Source of the DNA: Podospora pseudoanserina
Lineage: Eukaryota; Ascomycota; Sordariomycetes; Sordariales; Podosporaceae
Length of the DNA: 64,000 nucleotides
Assembly (NCBI RefSeq): GCF_035222485.1
Contig: NC_085920.1
Coordinates: 1,240,001 to 1,304,000, forward strand
Direction: 5' to 3'
The translations under genes and the position numbers were made by a program. Positions 23,494 through 37,465 of the stretch are shown one piece after another. The notes beneath the pieces were generated by a model that did not search any database, was not told where the DNA came from, and worked only from the letters and a program-made list of their open reading frames with translations. The stretch's first letter is position 1; each line of letters begins with the position of its first letter.

Positions 23494-26139
23494 AACTGGA
23501 TTGCCAGGGGTTCATATGAGACCAGATGGATCTTTGGCTTCGGACTTCAACCTCCCCGCAAGGCTGAAGTGGGTATCCATTAGCTTCGTTTCTTTTCCTA
23601 CTCTTCCCGAACAGGAAGCTATTCAATCGTCTTATACAATTAGCGGCCGGTGACGGCGATCGTTAGCCATGGCGCAATTGCTCTGTGGATTACCGCTCGT
23701 CCGTCACCCAAAACGGTCTTGACGTTGGGCGCGTTGCGCCTTATCAACCGCCCTTTCGTCGAAATAGCTATCATGTTCACGTTCGGCAAAACTCAAAGGT
23801 ATCATGGCAATTAATTTCCGAGGACTTCTGAATTCAGCAGGCAATCTTTCACCACGTCGCGAATATCCGAGTGGTCTGCTCGTACGGAGATCAGTTAATT
23901 ACTGCGGCCGCCTTCTTGTTTCCATCAAGATATATCCTTTTTGGGCACCCTGGTAGAGGCCTGATATCCAGGAGCAATGGTTTTATTCTACTTTTCTCGT
24001 CACCGCCACCCTTCGCAATATCTTGAAGACCCTTCAGGCTGCCTGGTTGGACTGCAGCGGTCTGCACATAGGAACTTATTACTTCCAGTATCCGTAACGT
24101 CTCGGCTGCTATGCTAACAAGGTCCGTCACAAGTTCCTCGCCGATCTCCCCGACCGGTCAAAACCATTGATCTGGGAGGGGGGGCAGCAGTCGACCATCC
24201 TGGAGCTTGGTACCCGAAATAATACCTGGCACAGTTTGATGGTGCTCCCCTCCGCCGCACTTGGTTCTCGCGGCTACCATCTTTCATCGCCTTCTACCCC
24301 TGGTTCGACGAGTGATATTTGAAACAGCTACGAGCTTGGGATCTCGTGAAGGTGGCCGAGTGATGGTGCTGAGAACAACCACGTCGCAATTTCACAGCAC
24401 ATCAGCACTGTGTTCCCTGTGTTGTATCTGCACAGTATGGCAAAGTTCCAAAAATGACTTTCGCGTCTGGGTTCCTCGAGGTTGGAAGATGGGCGTCCTC
24501 GCCCCCATCATTCACCCTGATCACTGACAGCGGCCCGGAGACTTTTCCTGTTCCATGTTGATCTCCTGTTGCTGCTGTCCAATAGCCCATGGCTATGGGC
24601 CAGAGCCATGGAGGAGGGTTGCCGCCGTGGAGATGAATTCCGCCGCCCAGGCGGAGATGATAGACAACCAAGACGCAGCCCTAGGAGATGAGATCACGGT
24701 CTGGCCCCTTGATGCATGTAGCATGCTCTGGCTTGCAGGAACGGCTGACGAATCGGTTCGATACAGAGGGTGTGGTGCCATGAGTCGAAGATTGTATGGG
24801 GTTGTGGTGTGCTTGCTTGTCTGTTACTTGTCTGTAATTTCAAGTGCTATGCGTATCCGCGATCAGGTGGGAGATGTACCAGTACTGGTACCGGTACAAC
24901 AACAGCAAACCCACGTGTGCTGTTGGTTGATGTTCTGGGCCAACATGCATATTTCTGCAGATCGGCTGTTGGTTCTCCCTCCGGAAGCCATTGGCGGCTA
25001 TCGAGACACGCCGAGAGGCGAGAAGGATTGGTGATTTAACAAAGGATCTGTCGAGAATGCTATTTCGCTCGCTGCAACTGGCCGGATCTGGCGATGCTCC
25101 GGGGGTGGCTGCAGACCTACCGTGGGGAGGGAGGCGAGGACATATCACCGCCACGTCTTCCCGCATATAGGGCAGACACAGGTGATTTGACGCGTTTATT
25201 TGAAAAGAAGACTATGAGGCCGTGGTTGTTGCGTTAATTCGTGGATCGAAGGCACATTGCTGCCTGATAAGCTGCCTTTTATTTCAGCTCACCGTAGCAG
25301 CCTTTTACGGTACTCTGGGGCCAATTGTTTCGAATAGTGCCGAAGAACGATGACCGCTGACGGCCGCCACGGCAGAATACATCGAAGTGAATCCTGTACA
25401 AGGGTGGTTGATACCTTCGTCACTCTGTCATGGCAACAGCATGGTCATGTCCTGTCCTTGCTGGTGCGTTTTACAGCCCACGCCCTGGACAAAAGAATTA
25501 CTGGCAGTTATTTTGTCTCCAGGGTGTGGCTGGGCCTGCGAATTTTGACAATTATTTCGATGGTGAAACCAATCTGATTGCGCTAGACATGTTCACTGGA
25601 GCGAGAGTGAAGGGGTAACAGGGCAGCTTAGGCAACCGACAGGGTGACAGGAACCGTCCCTTCCAGCTCTGGTGGCACAGAGAGTGGAAAGTAAGAACCT
25701 CGTTGAGATAACTAGATTTTATAACGAGGATTTCAAAATCAACATCAATTACTCCGTCTGTAACGAAGGTGCATGGGGTACCGTAGGTGCCTCTAGCCAT
25801 ACGCACATTTAGTGGGCTTTGACGCGGATAGTTAGCTTCGTAGACGAACTATAGTAATACAACTCAAATAGAATATGCAACACATTCATCATCATTTCAA
25901 AAAGCATTGACTTAGCTCACATCTAATTTGGATGCAAAGTGATGATGGTGGTGATTACCCCTTTTTTTACCTAAGGAGGTGGCGAGAGCTCAAAAATCAG
26001 CCACATGCACTAAATAGAATGTGGCTGAAGCTCTTCCTGTATCAATGACGTTGCACCCCATCGCCAATCGCAAAACGGAAAAGTTGCGAACTTTGACTCT
26101 CTCCAAGCACGATATTTCCCTGAAGATATCGGCTTCAAA
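22564..26139. other. intergenic region without supported gene
   Basis: This is the promoter side of the Zn2Cys6 gene and of the 26.1 kb gene. It holds an (AG)19 microsatellite at 23454-23491 and a G run near 22685-22694. Short open frames overlap on both strands and show no domain. Confidence 0.6.
23454..23491. repeat. (AG)19 microsatellite
   Basis: A perfect dinucleotide repeat of 38 bp, in intergenic DNA. Length polymorphism between strains is likely. Confidence 0.95.
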
Positions 26140-26887
26140 ATGGGCGGCGCAAGCTCCAAACCAGCACAGAATGCTGTGCGCAAGTTTCCGACCAGAGCTC
26201 CAGGATCCGCGACCCCCTCGTCTCTCACAGCTGTGAGAAATGCAGCTCCAGAATCAACAACACCACCAACGCCATCTCCAGCATCTCGAGCGCAAGCACA
26301 GGCTGTACCCCCAAAGTCCACAACTCAACTTGCGCCACGGCCCTCTGTCACGAAGAATGAGTGTTAGTACTGCCTTTCCGACAGATATCCAACCAACATT
26401 ATGTGCTAACAACCTACCCAAAGCCGCCGGTCGACCCTCTCCATCTTCGAAACAAGATTCCTACTCCGCAAACCCAGACAAGACCCCCTCAGATTACCCA
26501 TCCACCGCTTTTGCCTCGCGCCTCAAACAAATGGGCGCTGTCCAGCCTAACCCAACATACTCCCCCTCCTCAATAGCATCGCCGCTAGTCGACGCTTCAG
26601 GCATTTCTCAGTCCATCTCCGGCCCCATGTTTCCCTCGGCGAAGAATAACCCTACTCTTGGAGCGCTGGAAAACCGCAGGCGGCTAGAGGAACAGGCAAA
26701 GCGGGAGATGGAGGACTGGGGCAAGTCTACTCATCAAGGGAAGGAGCTCTTGGATATCGGCACCATTAAGAAGATCTTCGTCCTGAGTGAACAGGGCGAG
26801 TCAGACCAGGCGATTGAGAAACAACTAGGGCTGAAAAAGGGGATCGTGGCTAAGCTCGGAAGGGACTTTCTCTCCATCGCCTCATGA
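26140..26887 (+). CDS. small fungal protein with C-terminal helix-turn-helix-like segment
   Basis: Exons 26140..26362 and 26424..26887, joined across a 61-bp intron (donor GTTAGT, branch GCTAAC, acceptor AAAG), give 228 aa. The start MGGASSKP fits an N-myristoylation signal (Gly2, Ser at position 6) and is followed by a Pro/Ala/Thr/Ser-rich disordered half. The last ~75 residues are ordered: a charged helix (ENRRRLEEQAKREMEDWGK) and then GTIKKIFVLSEQG, DQAIEKQLGLKKG and VAKLGRD, which read like a resolvase/terminase-type HTH. I do not know the family's function. The stop at 26887 is 192 bp from the stop of the convergent dehydrogenase gene. Confidence is high that this is a gene, low on role. 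Confidence 0.75.
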
Positions 26888-27079
26888 GCGTAAGCAAGTA
26901 AAAAGGGACAAGAAAGCAACTTCTTATACCAAGTCCTGCTCCTGCCGGCGTAGGCTATCAGACCCTTGGAACCCCCTCTTGTAAGACTAGAAACCAAAGG
27001 AAGAACGAAGAGATAGGACGTCTCTTCCTGTACAAATACCATACGATACCCGTCTTTGAACTCAACCCCCAGCTCAAGT

Positions 27080-28117
27080 TTACCAAGCACAGTGCCCTCC
27101 GTCCACTCTCAAGTCAGCCCCCGTCATAAAGCTGCTTGCCTCGCTGAGCAAAAAGATGGCCGCGCCTCTGTACTCTTCCGGATAGCTCAGTCGCTTCAAC
27201 ATGTTGGCATCCGGCCAGGCGGTCCTCCGTTCGGGAAAGGCGTCGAACAAGCCTGCCGTCATAGCCGTGACGATGTACCCGGGCGAAAGCGAGTTAACTC
27301 TGATGCCGTGCTCACCCCACTCCGCGGCGAGGTTTCTCGCAAGCTGCAAGACCGCAGCCTTGGAGGCGTTATACGCCCTATTCATGATCATCTCATTAGC
27401 ATCCCCAAGCATGCTCATCAGAAAAGAGGGAAGAAAAACTCACGGGCAAATCAACCCCCTATTCGCCACCGTCCCACTCATGCTGCCCACGAGCACCAAA
27501 CTCCCCCTCTGCTTTCGTGCAATCATCTCCCTCGCCACCGCCTGCGCGGTCATGAACACGCCCGTGACGTTCACCCCCATCATCTTGTCGACATCTTCCT
27601 TTTTGTACTCGAGCGCGGGCGTCTCTTGTTGTATCCCTGCCGCGGCGACCAGGCCGTTGATTTTCCCTTCCTTTTCTGCGATGCCGCCGACGATGGTCTC
27701 CAGGGCGGATTGGTCACGCACGTCGACTTGGTGGGCGGTTAGGGCGCCGGAGGGGAAGGACTGCTGGACGGAGAGGAACTCGGGAGTTGGGGGGAGGAGG
27801 TCGAGGGCGTGGACTTTGGCGCCGGCGGAGAGGAGGGCTGCGGCTTGGGTTAGGCCTAGGCCGCGGGCGCCGCCGGTGATGAGGATGATGTGGTTTTGGA
27901 GGGTGAAGAGGTCTTTGAACGGCGGGGAGTAAGGGGGTTGGGTTAAGTCGGTTTGGAGGGAGGTGGAGGAGGAGAAGGGTCGGGTGGTGTTGGGAAGGGG
28001 GATGGTGGTGGTCTGACGGGTGATATGAAGTGGGTTGTTTCTGGGGAGTGAGGTGGCAGGTCGCAAGGTCATGGATCTGGCTGCTCTGGAGGCAGTTCTG
28101 GGGAGGAGGGAGGCCAT
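27080..28117 (-). CDS. short-chain dehydrogenase/reductase, probably mitochondrial
   Basis: Exons 28117..27444 and 27377..27080, with a 66-bp intron (donor GTGAGT, acceptor TAG) that joins LICP to AYNASK in phase, give 323 aa. This is a classical SDR: cofactor motif TGGARGLG (81-88), AAAG in the NNAG position (about 158-161), Asn183 in NVTG, catalytic Ser212, Tyr227 and Lys231 (YNASK), and the PGYI motif. The first ~65 residues are rich in Arg, Ser and Thr and lack acids (TASRAARS, TRPFSSS), which suits a mitochondrial presequence. The substrate cannot be read from the sequence; the core resembles the polyol/sorbose-reductase-like group (arabinitol or mannitol dehydrogenases). It is convergent with the gene ending at 26887. 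Confidence 0.9.
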
Positions 28118-31100
28118 TTTTTGTGGCTTTCTGACACGTTCTTGGGGTGTTGGTCTCTTGAGGGTCTGTGGGGGCTTCCGAGAGTGTGTCTGCTGGAGGC
28201 TTTGTGTCGCAAGCAGTTGTCTCGCTTGTCTTTGGAGGAATGTGAAGTCGAGGCAACAATGATACACGGAGACTGTTATATAGGCTCTCAAGCCTCTCAG
28301 GTCCCTGCATTAGACCACATCTTAGCGCGAGTCTATCTGATACACATAGGTACACATCATACGCCAATTCTGATGATCAATCACCCTCCTCTTTCAGATT
28401 CCCCTCTCGGCCCCTATCTGCCAGCTCAACTCGATCCTCAAGCCTCAGATTCAAGTCCGAACCGGCACAACCCCAGGATACGGTGCAGCTAACAACGCCG
28501 TGTCATGCAACCGGTGAGATGGCCCTGGACCGGTCAACTTCAGATCCAACCCTACCCACTCACCCAAGTCCAATAGAACGGGGCCTGAACCGTATCAAGA
28601 ACCGCAGTAGCACGCAATATCAAACGTGGTTGCCTCCTCCCACTGCTACAGCATCGAGATGCAGATTCGAGACCGCCCAGCTAAACGCCGATCACCTCGA
28701 TGTGGGGAAAGCTCGAGGGAGCATTGGATTTTGGAGCAGCGACGGGTTTTCCTCTTGAGGAAGGGCCGAGGGGTAGTAGATATCTGGGCGCGTGGCCTAC
28801 AGTGGTCTCAGCACACAACATGATGTTGACTGATGGTAGAATGACGCTGGCCAGTGGTTCGGGCACCCCACTCGCACAGTTGATGTCGAAAGTGGCAGAG
28901 AGCGGAGCTATAGCTGCAGCAAGTCGAGAAAGCAGCTAGAGGGGTGTGATTCTCAGTAGCGTCCTTTTATCACAAAGCGTCCCGATCGAGCGGCGTACAT
29001 CTCAAGGTGACAAGTCAACCTGCACGAGATGCACCTTGATAAATCCCGAACCAGGTCCCAGTTGGTCCAGATCGCGACTGGCTCGCTGTATCCGCGCCTA
29101 TTGGCTTGAAGCCAACAGGCTAGGTTACTTTCTACCACCATCACATCGATTACCAGTCTGTTGTGAATGGAGGAGATTCTGCCCCTCGAGCCATGGCAAG
29201 TGTGAGGTAGGACAGGAGAGAAACAGCCGGCTCGCGGCTTGGGCCGGATGCTGTCCTACCCACCACATAGACATTGTCTACACCACCGGAAAGATTGAAG
29301 TCGCTCCCGCCATGGTTCCCGCGCTGACCACTTATCTTGGGGTACACACCTTCTCGGCAGTTGTATTCTCTGTCCCACCATATCGCAGTTCGATATCCTC
29401 GATTCCTGTTGAGACATGGCCATCGCGAACCTTGTTCCCCCGTTCTCTGATATTTTCGCGAGACATTCGCTGAAATGTTCTTTCTATAGAGGGGTTCGGT
29501 CGCCAAGCCCGGATCCCCCGCTTCTGCATGCCGGGTAACGTAACCGCGTTCGGCATCTCCGTGAGCTCGTTGCGAGTTGATCAAGGGAATGAAAAGGCAG
29601 GTCGGCCCTCCTGGAAATCTTCCGAAACCAGGCTCATCTTCCGCAGCGTGCCCGGTCCAGGGGGCCATCCGGCATGCAGGTTGCGCGTTCCGGCTCCGAC
29701 ATGCGACCTTACGTAAGAAACCCCCATTCTTTGCGCCGGCTCAAGTTGCGATGGAATTGCTATTTCAGTATTTCAGGTAACCCGCACGAGCCATGGTGCC
29801 CTCTAAGATGCCCCTTTCAATATCCCGCGGCGGCCCTTGCCTTTCCTATGTCCTGTTATCAACACCAATACCTCAACGGCCGAGTTTCATCATGACTCAG
29901 CGGCCCACTGTAACATGCTGCTCTTGATAAGCATGAACTATCGGCCTTCGTATGGATGCTCCTTTTGCACCCAAAGAGAGCCAGCCGGAGCAAAAGAAGC
30001 GGCGCCAGCAGCAACAGCAGCAATGTCCGGTCCTGGCATAGGTTTGTGCTGATGGTTCCTTTAGCATGGGGTTTGGCGTAGCTGCGACGAGCGCGCTAAT
30101 CAACGGTAGGAGGAAGGTTCCCCAAAAGGGACTCGGGTTGTGTCGGTGCGGGCCAAGAATCCGTGCTTTCGGGAAGACCCGCCGGGTCGCCGATCTCTTT
30201 GCCTTGACGACAACCTCCGGAGCTCCGTCTCCGGACGGGACGGCACCGCACACTACACAACGGGCGGAACAAGAACAGATATTTTTTTCTCGCTGATATC
30301 CATATCCCCACAGCGCCATAATGAGTGGTTTAACGTTGTTCCCAGCCGTTCGAATCGGGGGATCTGCAGATAGCCTTCTATTATTCATTCCCGACAGTGG
30401 ACCCTCATGCGTAGTAATTTGCTTTTTTACGAATACCGGTGCAGCTAGAAGCCACCAATCGGCGATCGGAAAGACGGCAAGACTCTCTGGTGGAGAGAGC
30501 ATCTCAGCAGATGGTCACGAATTCCTTCAGAAATGGCTGATGGTGATGTGAACATGTCGCCAGATGGGGGTTAGGGTCATTGGCACAGTGGGCAAAGAGT
30601 GGCTCCTGTGTGTGGAGGCTGATGATGCTTAGCTGACGCGCCAAACTGGCTTCAGCAATCCGCTGACCGCTTCTCCCCTCAATTCAACGTTTCACCATGT
30701 CTGCGTTAGCCTCTTCGAACCGTCTTCTCGAACGATTTGCCATGGCGTAGCTCACCAGCCCTCCAACCGCAACGTCAATCAGGCCCGAACGGAACGATCC
30801 GTCATGCCATGCGTGGCTTCCCGCGGCTTTCCTTTTTTGACAAAAACGGAGACTTGACACCTCGCTTGATGCTCATCTCTTTGGAGATTTGCAACTGGAG
30901 CCGCCAAGTTGCACGGCTTTCGCTAGGTTTCGCGCCGACGTCTTCCTCAGCAAAAGAAACAGCCATGACCGAGGCTTCAGGCGAAGTCATACGATATCGG
31001 ATTGCCGAAGCGACGTCCCCATGATGGACCAGGGTCTCGGTGGGTGATGGGTGAGGCGACAGCAGGGGTACCTGAACCCCCGTGTCCAGTCTCTCCATTG

Positions 31101-32342
31101 ATATCTTTCGATTTGTGTCCTTCTAGATTTTCTGCCGAACCGCCGCACCCCGACTCGAGCCATTCCATCCAGGACCCTTGGAGATTGCCTGAATAACACG
31201 AGAAGAGCGCTTTCGTCTATTGAGCTGGCGTCAAACTTTACGCCATGGTTCGTCGGAATTATCGGGTTCAAGCCATGGCCACGGTGCAACTCTTGTGATG
31301 GGGATATGACAGCAATCTGACAGTGACAGCGGGCTCTCGTTGCTGTCAACCCTTCATTTGTCTCTATCGACAAAATTCCATTCACCATCCCTGTCTGTAC
31401 CCATATCCCGATGACGTCGATTCCATTCCGGTGGGCTCGGAGAAAAATTAACCTCGAAAATCCGCACAAAACGGCAGCAAGCCCGACGACACAGTGGCCT
31501 AGCCAGCAATCGACCTCTTGGCAGAGCGGGGAGTGGAAACTATGGCAATATATTTGTGGGATAATATCACCAGGTCCCTCATGAATAGCCGGCACTAGGT
31601 GGGAGACGGTTCTGCTCCGTCGTGATGGGAGATTGTGTATTTCCAAATAGTCCCGTATGGGTGACTTTTCGGGCAGCAGAAAGAGCGTGGCGTCCGAAAA
31701 TCCGCACAGAACCACGCGACTATGGGCTCCTGTGACAGGCATGGCACAGACCCGCAAGGCTGAAGCCATCGCCAAGTTGTGTCGGCAGTGGAACTCGTGG
31801 GACTGGAGCACCCCCTGCACGACACATGGCAGCCTCGAGTGGCAGCGATGGGACCCTCGCAACACGGAAAGACTTTTCCAAACAGCGCTTCGCACACACA
31901 TGTCAATCTAGCAATCTTCTGGTTCATCCTTGCGAGCCGCGACTATCGTACGAGCTAGCTGACCTAGGCCGGACTATGACTCGCCGCGCCCTTGAAAAAA
32001 AAAAACATCAATTTCCACTTTTTCGGTTTCACCCTGTGTGGTATATAGTCAACACCATGTCCCATCACGGCGCCCGCAGGACCGCTGGTCTTTCACACAG
32101 TAGCAGCTCTGTAGTATTTGTAGGCCAAGCAAGAGAATAGCAGCAGCAGCTTGGCACCCACGCCGGTTTCTCGCCCCGTCCATCCGTTCGTTCGTTTTCT
32201 CGATTTATCGGTTGACCAACTTCCACCTCGACATCACCATCATCATCCCGAGTGGTAATAAGTCCAAGGGACACATTCGATTGGGGAGGTACACTCACAA
32301 ACACCCACAAAACGCCGTCAGACAGCAGCAATTTGGCTCAAA
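28118..32342. other. divergent 4.2-kb intergenic region
   Basis: It lies between the divergently transcribed SDR and flavohaemoglobin genes. Open frames up to ~300 codons on the minus strand (30.99-31.90 kb) have random-looking composition and no motif. An A run at 31995-32006 and a TATA-like GTATATAG near 32041 lie a few hundred bases before the flavohaemoglobin start. Nothing else is supported. Confidence 0.55.
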
Positions 32343-33590
32343 ATGGCGCTCACATATCAGCAATCAAAACTGGTCAAGGACACCATCCCGGCTCTCCGAG
32401 AGCACGGTGAGAAGATCACGACCATCTTCTACAAGAACATGCTTCGCGACCACCCGGAGTTGAACAACTACTTCAACAGCGTCAACCAGAAGAATGGCCG
32501 GCAACCGCGTGCCTTGACCTCTGTCATCCTCAGCTTCGCCTCCAACATCAACCACATCAGCGAGCTGATCCCCAAGTTTGAGCGCATGTGCAACAAGCAC
32601 TGCTCTCTCGGTATCCAGCCTGAACACTACGAGATTGTCGGCAAATACCTGATCATGGCCTTCACCGAGGTGCTTGGCCCAGCAATGACACCGCAGGTGC
32701 ACTCGGCTTGGGAGAAGGCGTACTGGTTGTTGGCCAAGATGCTCATTGGGCGGGAGGCGCAGCTTTACAGAGACTTTGAGTCGTGGAGCTCATGGCGCAA
32801 GTTCAAGATTGACCGGGTGGTGCCAGAGACGGAGGATATCTACTCCTTCTATCTCGTGCCACAAGACGGCAAGAAGTTGCCCAAGTTCTTCCCAGGACAG
32901 TACATCTCTTTGCGGGTGAACGGCCCGGAGGGCTATCTCCAGTCAAGACAGTACTCGCTCAGTGAGGCGTGGAAGCCTGACTACTACCGCATTACGGTCA
33001 AGAGGGATGAAGGCGCCAGGTATTCCAACTCGGTTTCACAATCGTACTTTCATCCTGGTGTTGTGTCCAACCTCTTGATCGACTCGATGCCCGCTGGCAC
33101 CATGGTCGACGTTTCTCACCCCGCCGGCGAGTTCTTCCTCGACACCAACAACTCCAGCAACGTCCCCATCGTCCTCATCTCGGCCGGTGTCGGTGTTGCG
33201 CCCATGGTCGCCATTGCCAACGAAGTCGTTGCGACACAACCCAACAGGCCAATCTCGTGGATCCACGGCTCCAGGAAATCGGTACCGTTTGAGGAGCACA
33301 TCACACACCTGAGACGCACCAACCCCAACTTCCACACCAATATCTTCAAGACACACCTTGCCGGGAGCGACGTGGTGGGGGTAAACTACAACTACGACTT
33401 CCGCATGGACCTCGCCAAGGTCAACCCCGACGACCTCCACCTCAACCACGGCGGCACCGAGTACTTCATCTGCGGTCCCGAGCAGTTCATGCTCGAGATG
33501 TCAGATTACCTCAAGAGCCAGGGCGTGCTGACCCAGCGCGTCCATTTTGAGCTCTTCTCGACTGGTGACCTTGCGTTCAAGCACCAATGA
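32343..33590 (+). CDS. fhb: flavohaemoglobin, nitric oxide dioxygenase
   Basis: A single exon of 415 aa, full length for the family. The globin domain (1-~145) has Tyr30 (B10), Gln54 (E7) and the proximal haem ligand His86 in NKHCS. The FAD domain has RQYS (202-205). The NAD(P)H domain has GVGVAP (282-287), CGPEQFM and the terminal FELFSTGDLAF. The enzyme oxidises NO to nitrate with O2 and NAD(P)H in the cytosol (or mitochondria in some fungi) and protects against nitrosative stress. It could equally be a paralogue tuned to endogenous NO during development, since many filamentous fungi carry two. The start is the first ATG of the frame, preceded by an A-rich leader. No introns were needed. 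Confidence 0.97.
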   Translation: MALTYQQSKLVKDTIPALREHGEKITTIFYKNMLRDHPELNNYFNSVNQKNGRQPRALTSVILSFASNINHISELIPKFERMCNKHCSLGIQPEHYEIVGKYLIMAFTEVLGPAMTPQVHSAWEKAYWLLAKMLIGREAQLYRDFESWSSWRKFKIDRVVPETEDIYSFYLVPQDGKKLPKFFPGQYISLRVNGPEGYLQSRQYSLSEAWKPDYYRITVKRDEGARYSNSVSQSYFHPGVVSNLLIDSMPAGTMVDVSHPAGEFFLDTNNSSNVPIVLISAGVGVAPMVAIANEVVATQPNRPISWIHGSRKSVPFEEHITHLRRTNPNFHTNIFKTHLAGSDVVGVNYNYDFRMDLAKVNPDDLHLNHGGTEYFICGPEQFMLEMSDYLKSQGVLTQRVHFELFSTGDLAFKHQ

Positions 33591-34286
33591 GTGTGAGCTT
33601 TTCTCACGGAGATGACGGACGACGACGACGACGAAGCGGAGTTATCCCCCTTTGTGACATGCCGAGATGATGCTCGCTTTTTAGCATCCCGATCTTTTCT
33701 TTTTGCGGGCTGAGGAGAGTTCCTTGGTCAGTCTGCTTCAGGCAGGACCGGAGCAGAAAGCAACATTTCCGTACATACATACATACACGTACACACATAT
33801 TTGTACTGACAAAGGAGGAAGAGAAATGGGGGAGAGAAGAGAAGAAAGAAGAAGAAAAAAAAGCACGTTTTCGATACCCAGGGCCATTACATAATCTATC
33901 TATGGAATCCTTTTTCTCGTCTTGGCTGGCGTTCCTGGAAACCGGTTTTTTTTTTTTGAGGGAGGCGGGGGGAAGGGGGTTTGTTTTCCGTACACATTGT
34001 TTGTCGAAAAAAAATTGCGCGTGGTTGTCTTTCGTTTTTTGCTGTATAAAATCTCAGGGGTGGTTTGGGGGAGGGTGAGGGATAGGCATGGGCTGCATTG
34101 AAGAGATAAGGTGTAGCGGTTTTTTTTTATTACGGGGAATACTATCAAACTTTTTTCCTTTTTGGAGGGTGACGGGGAAAGGTGGGCATGATGGTGTTTT
34201 GTCTTTTTTTTATTTATTTTTTTGGATTTCTTTCTGTTTATGTGTGTGTGTGTCGTTTTTGCAATGTTTTCAGAAGTTGGTCATTG

Positions 34287-34323
<37 letters not shown>

Positions 34324-35423
34324 TATATCTAACTTAATTCTGCATTCATCTCAACACTTGGTGTCTGAGATAGGGGAGGGAGCGGGGTTGCTTTCGTTGT
34401 ACATAGAGAATTTTTGGCCAGCACACGGCAGGCAAAAAGGGGGTGGTTGTTAGTTTGTATATATATACACCTGTCCCCTTTTGTACCTATCTGGGGCTTT
34501 TACTGTACTCGCTGTTGTAATGCTTGATACTCACTCGCACTCTGTACATGATGAGTATGGTGATACATGTCGGTTTGTGTTATCTATTTCGTCTCATGTG
34601 GTGTTTTGTTTTCACCGCTGGGCGGCTCCAAGTGTCTGGTTGCTGGGAGAGGAGGTTTATGCAGGGTGCATAATTAATATTTTTCTTGAATAAACCCTTC
34701 TCATTGTGTATCATCTCTGTATGACAGTCGCCGCACGGACCATATTTAGCCGGTTGTGCATATTTCCGAGGATAACTGTTCATCCAGCAGGAAGATGGAT
34801 ATTGACAACTCTTTTACTGAGCTGGTGTTGGACTACGATTTCTGGAGTCTTTTTTCTCTTTTCGGGCTAATTTGTTTCTGATCCATCAGGGCTCTTTAAT
34901 CGAGATCACGGCGGAGGGTGAGGCTAGGGTTAAGGGCCCATCAATTAGGTATCTTTGATGTATGGTCGTATTCCAAACAGCACTCTCCCATTTGTTGTCC
35001 ATCTCCTTCCCGGCACGCAGTTGGGAGACGGGACAGAAATAACCCCCCCAGCTTGGGTGTTGCACTGTACATATTTATCTTGATGTGTTTCCTATAAACA
35101 AACAACTAGAGCAGATAACACCTCGCAAAACAAAGACAATTCATAGCATCTCAATACCATGTGCCCTTACCAAAACAAAATTCTCCAGACATACATACAC
35201 ACACATTTGCCACCCTATACCTGCCCAAAGCCTGACCCTGATAACCGCACAAAAAAGAAATAGATATCCTGCCCCAACCACCCAGCAAATAAAACGCCAA
35301 AGACATAACACAACCCTGAACCCCCAAGCTCCTTAAATAATGCTGATAAATGGGTCACTGATTTGCTCAAGACGCCTATCTCCTGGCAACTTTCCGTTGA
35401 CGCGTAGAGCGACGCTTGGTATC
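33591..35423. other. intergenic region between flavohaemoglobin and GCN5 locus
   Basis: It contains T-rich and G-rich homopolymers and an (ATC) microsatellite at 34287-34323. It probably carries 3' UTR sequence of both convergent genes. No open frame shows domain content. Confidence 0.6.
34287..34323. repeat. (TCA)12 microsatellite
   Basis: About twelve perfect TCA units in intergenic, T-rich DNA downstream of the flavohaemoglobin gene. Confidence 0.92.
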
Positions 35424-35547
35424 CTACACCGCTGACTGCTGCTCCCCTTGCTTCTCATCCGCATTACTGAGCTCCAACGCCTTCAGACTTGCATCGCACA
35501 TTGTGACATCTCCGTCGACATCTTTGGGCAGACGGCTCTCTCGAGGT

Positions 35548-35595
35548 GGCTGTTGCTCCGGCTGTTGCTCCGGCTGTTGTTCCGGCTGCTGCCCC
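35548..35595. repeat. 12-bp tandem repeat, four copies
   Basis: Four copies of GGCTGTTGCTCC-type units, the last two diverged. On the minus strand they encode Pro/Gly-Glu/Gln-Gln-Gln units in the open tract behind GCN5. The repeat length is a multiple of three. Confidence 0.85.
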
Positions 35596-35616
35596 AACTG
35601 CTGCTGCTGACCCTCT

Positions 35617-35642
35617 TGCTGCTGCTGCTGCTGCTGCTGCTG
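35617..35642. repeat. CTG/CAG trinucleotide repeat
   Basis: About eight CTG units (CAG on the minus strand) encode the nine-Gln run of the open tract behind GCN5. Confidence 0.9.
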
Positions 35643-35762
35643 TGAAGATGCCGATGCCGACGCTGCCCGAGCTGCAACAGTACTGTTCCTCGAACTAAGC
35701 CTTGTCGGTGGGCGACCCCTCCCACGCTTTGGCTTTTGCTGCTTCTGTGGCTTCGCGCCCAA

Positions 35763-37031
<1,269 letters not shown>

Positions 37032-37465
37032 GTTGCGCGCGGCGATTCCGGGATGAAAGCGAGTGAAGGCTGTATATGGGCGACGGCTCAAGCTGTCAAG
37101 CTTCTGGCGCCATTCATTTCGATGGCAAGCGCCGGGGATTGATGGAAGTTGTCGCGTTGCCGATTGACGATGGCTCCGATGATGATGCGGAGAGAAGTGG
37201 ATCTCGGTTCTCGAAGCTGCCACTTGCTGCGGCGCCTGGTCCCGGCTGCGACTGCAGGGCTGCCCCACCGACAGGGGGCTGCTGCCTGTGGAGAATGGCA
37301 TTAGTCCGTTTCGGGGTTCGAACACGTTCCCGTTCTTGAGCTTCAGCTTCACGTCCACTGAAGCTGTCCCAGAGCTGCTGGCACCGACAGCCTATCCGTA
37401 CAGGCAATCACCAACTCTGCATCCTTCATCTGTCTACTACCACATCTCCAGCACCATCACAGCAC
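37032..37465. promoter_or_regulatory. divergent GCN5-OST5 promoter region
   Basis: 434 bp separate the two start codons. The minus- and plus-strand leaders must both fit here, so the genes probably share a nucleosome-depleted promoter. No specific factor site is claimed. Confidence 0.5.

Larger units (their letters stand above)
35424..35762 (-). other. in-frame open tract after the GCN5 stop (possible read-through extension)
   Basis: Directly after the GCN5 TAG (35765-35763) the same frame stays open for 112 sense codons to a TAG at 35424. It begins TTG GGC and has no early ATG. It encodes a basic segment with an AT-hook core (KRGRGRPP), a Ser/Ala-rich stretch, nine Gln, four PEQQ-like repeats, and an acidic end (DVDGDVTM, ALELSNADEK). 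Composition and the ordered basic-polyQ-acidic layout look protein-like. Canonical Gcn5 proteins end right after the bromodomain, as this one does at the TAG, so the tract would be an addition. It may be stop read-through, an unrecognised splice form, or chance helped by the stop-free CAG repeats. Confidence 0.4.

Noticed and set aside
27714-28367. 217-codon minus frame rich in Pro/His/Arg
   Set aside because: It is a shifted frame of the dehydrogenase exon, which has clear SDR motifs in its own frame.
30987-31901. 304-codon minus-strand frame
   Set aside because: Random-looking composition (Cys, His and Arg scattered), no domain, and no splice or promoter support.
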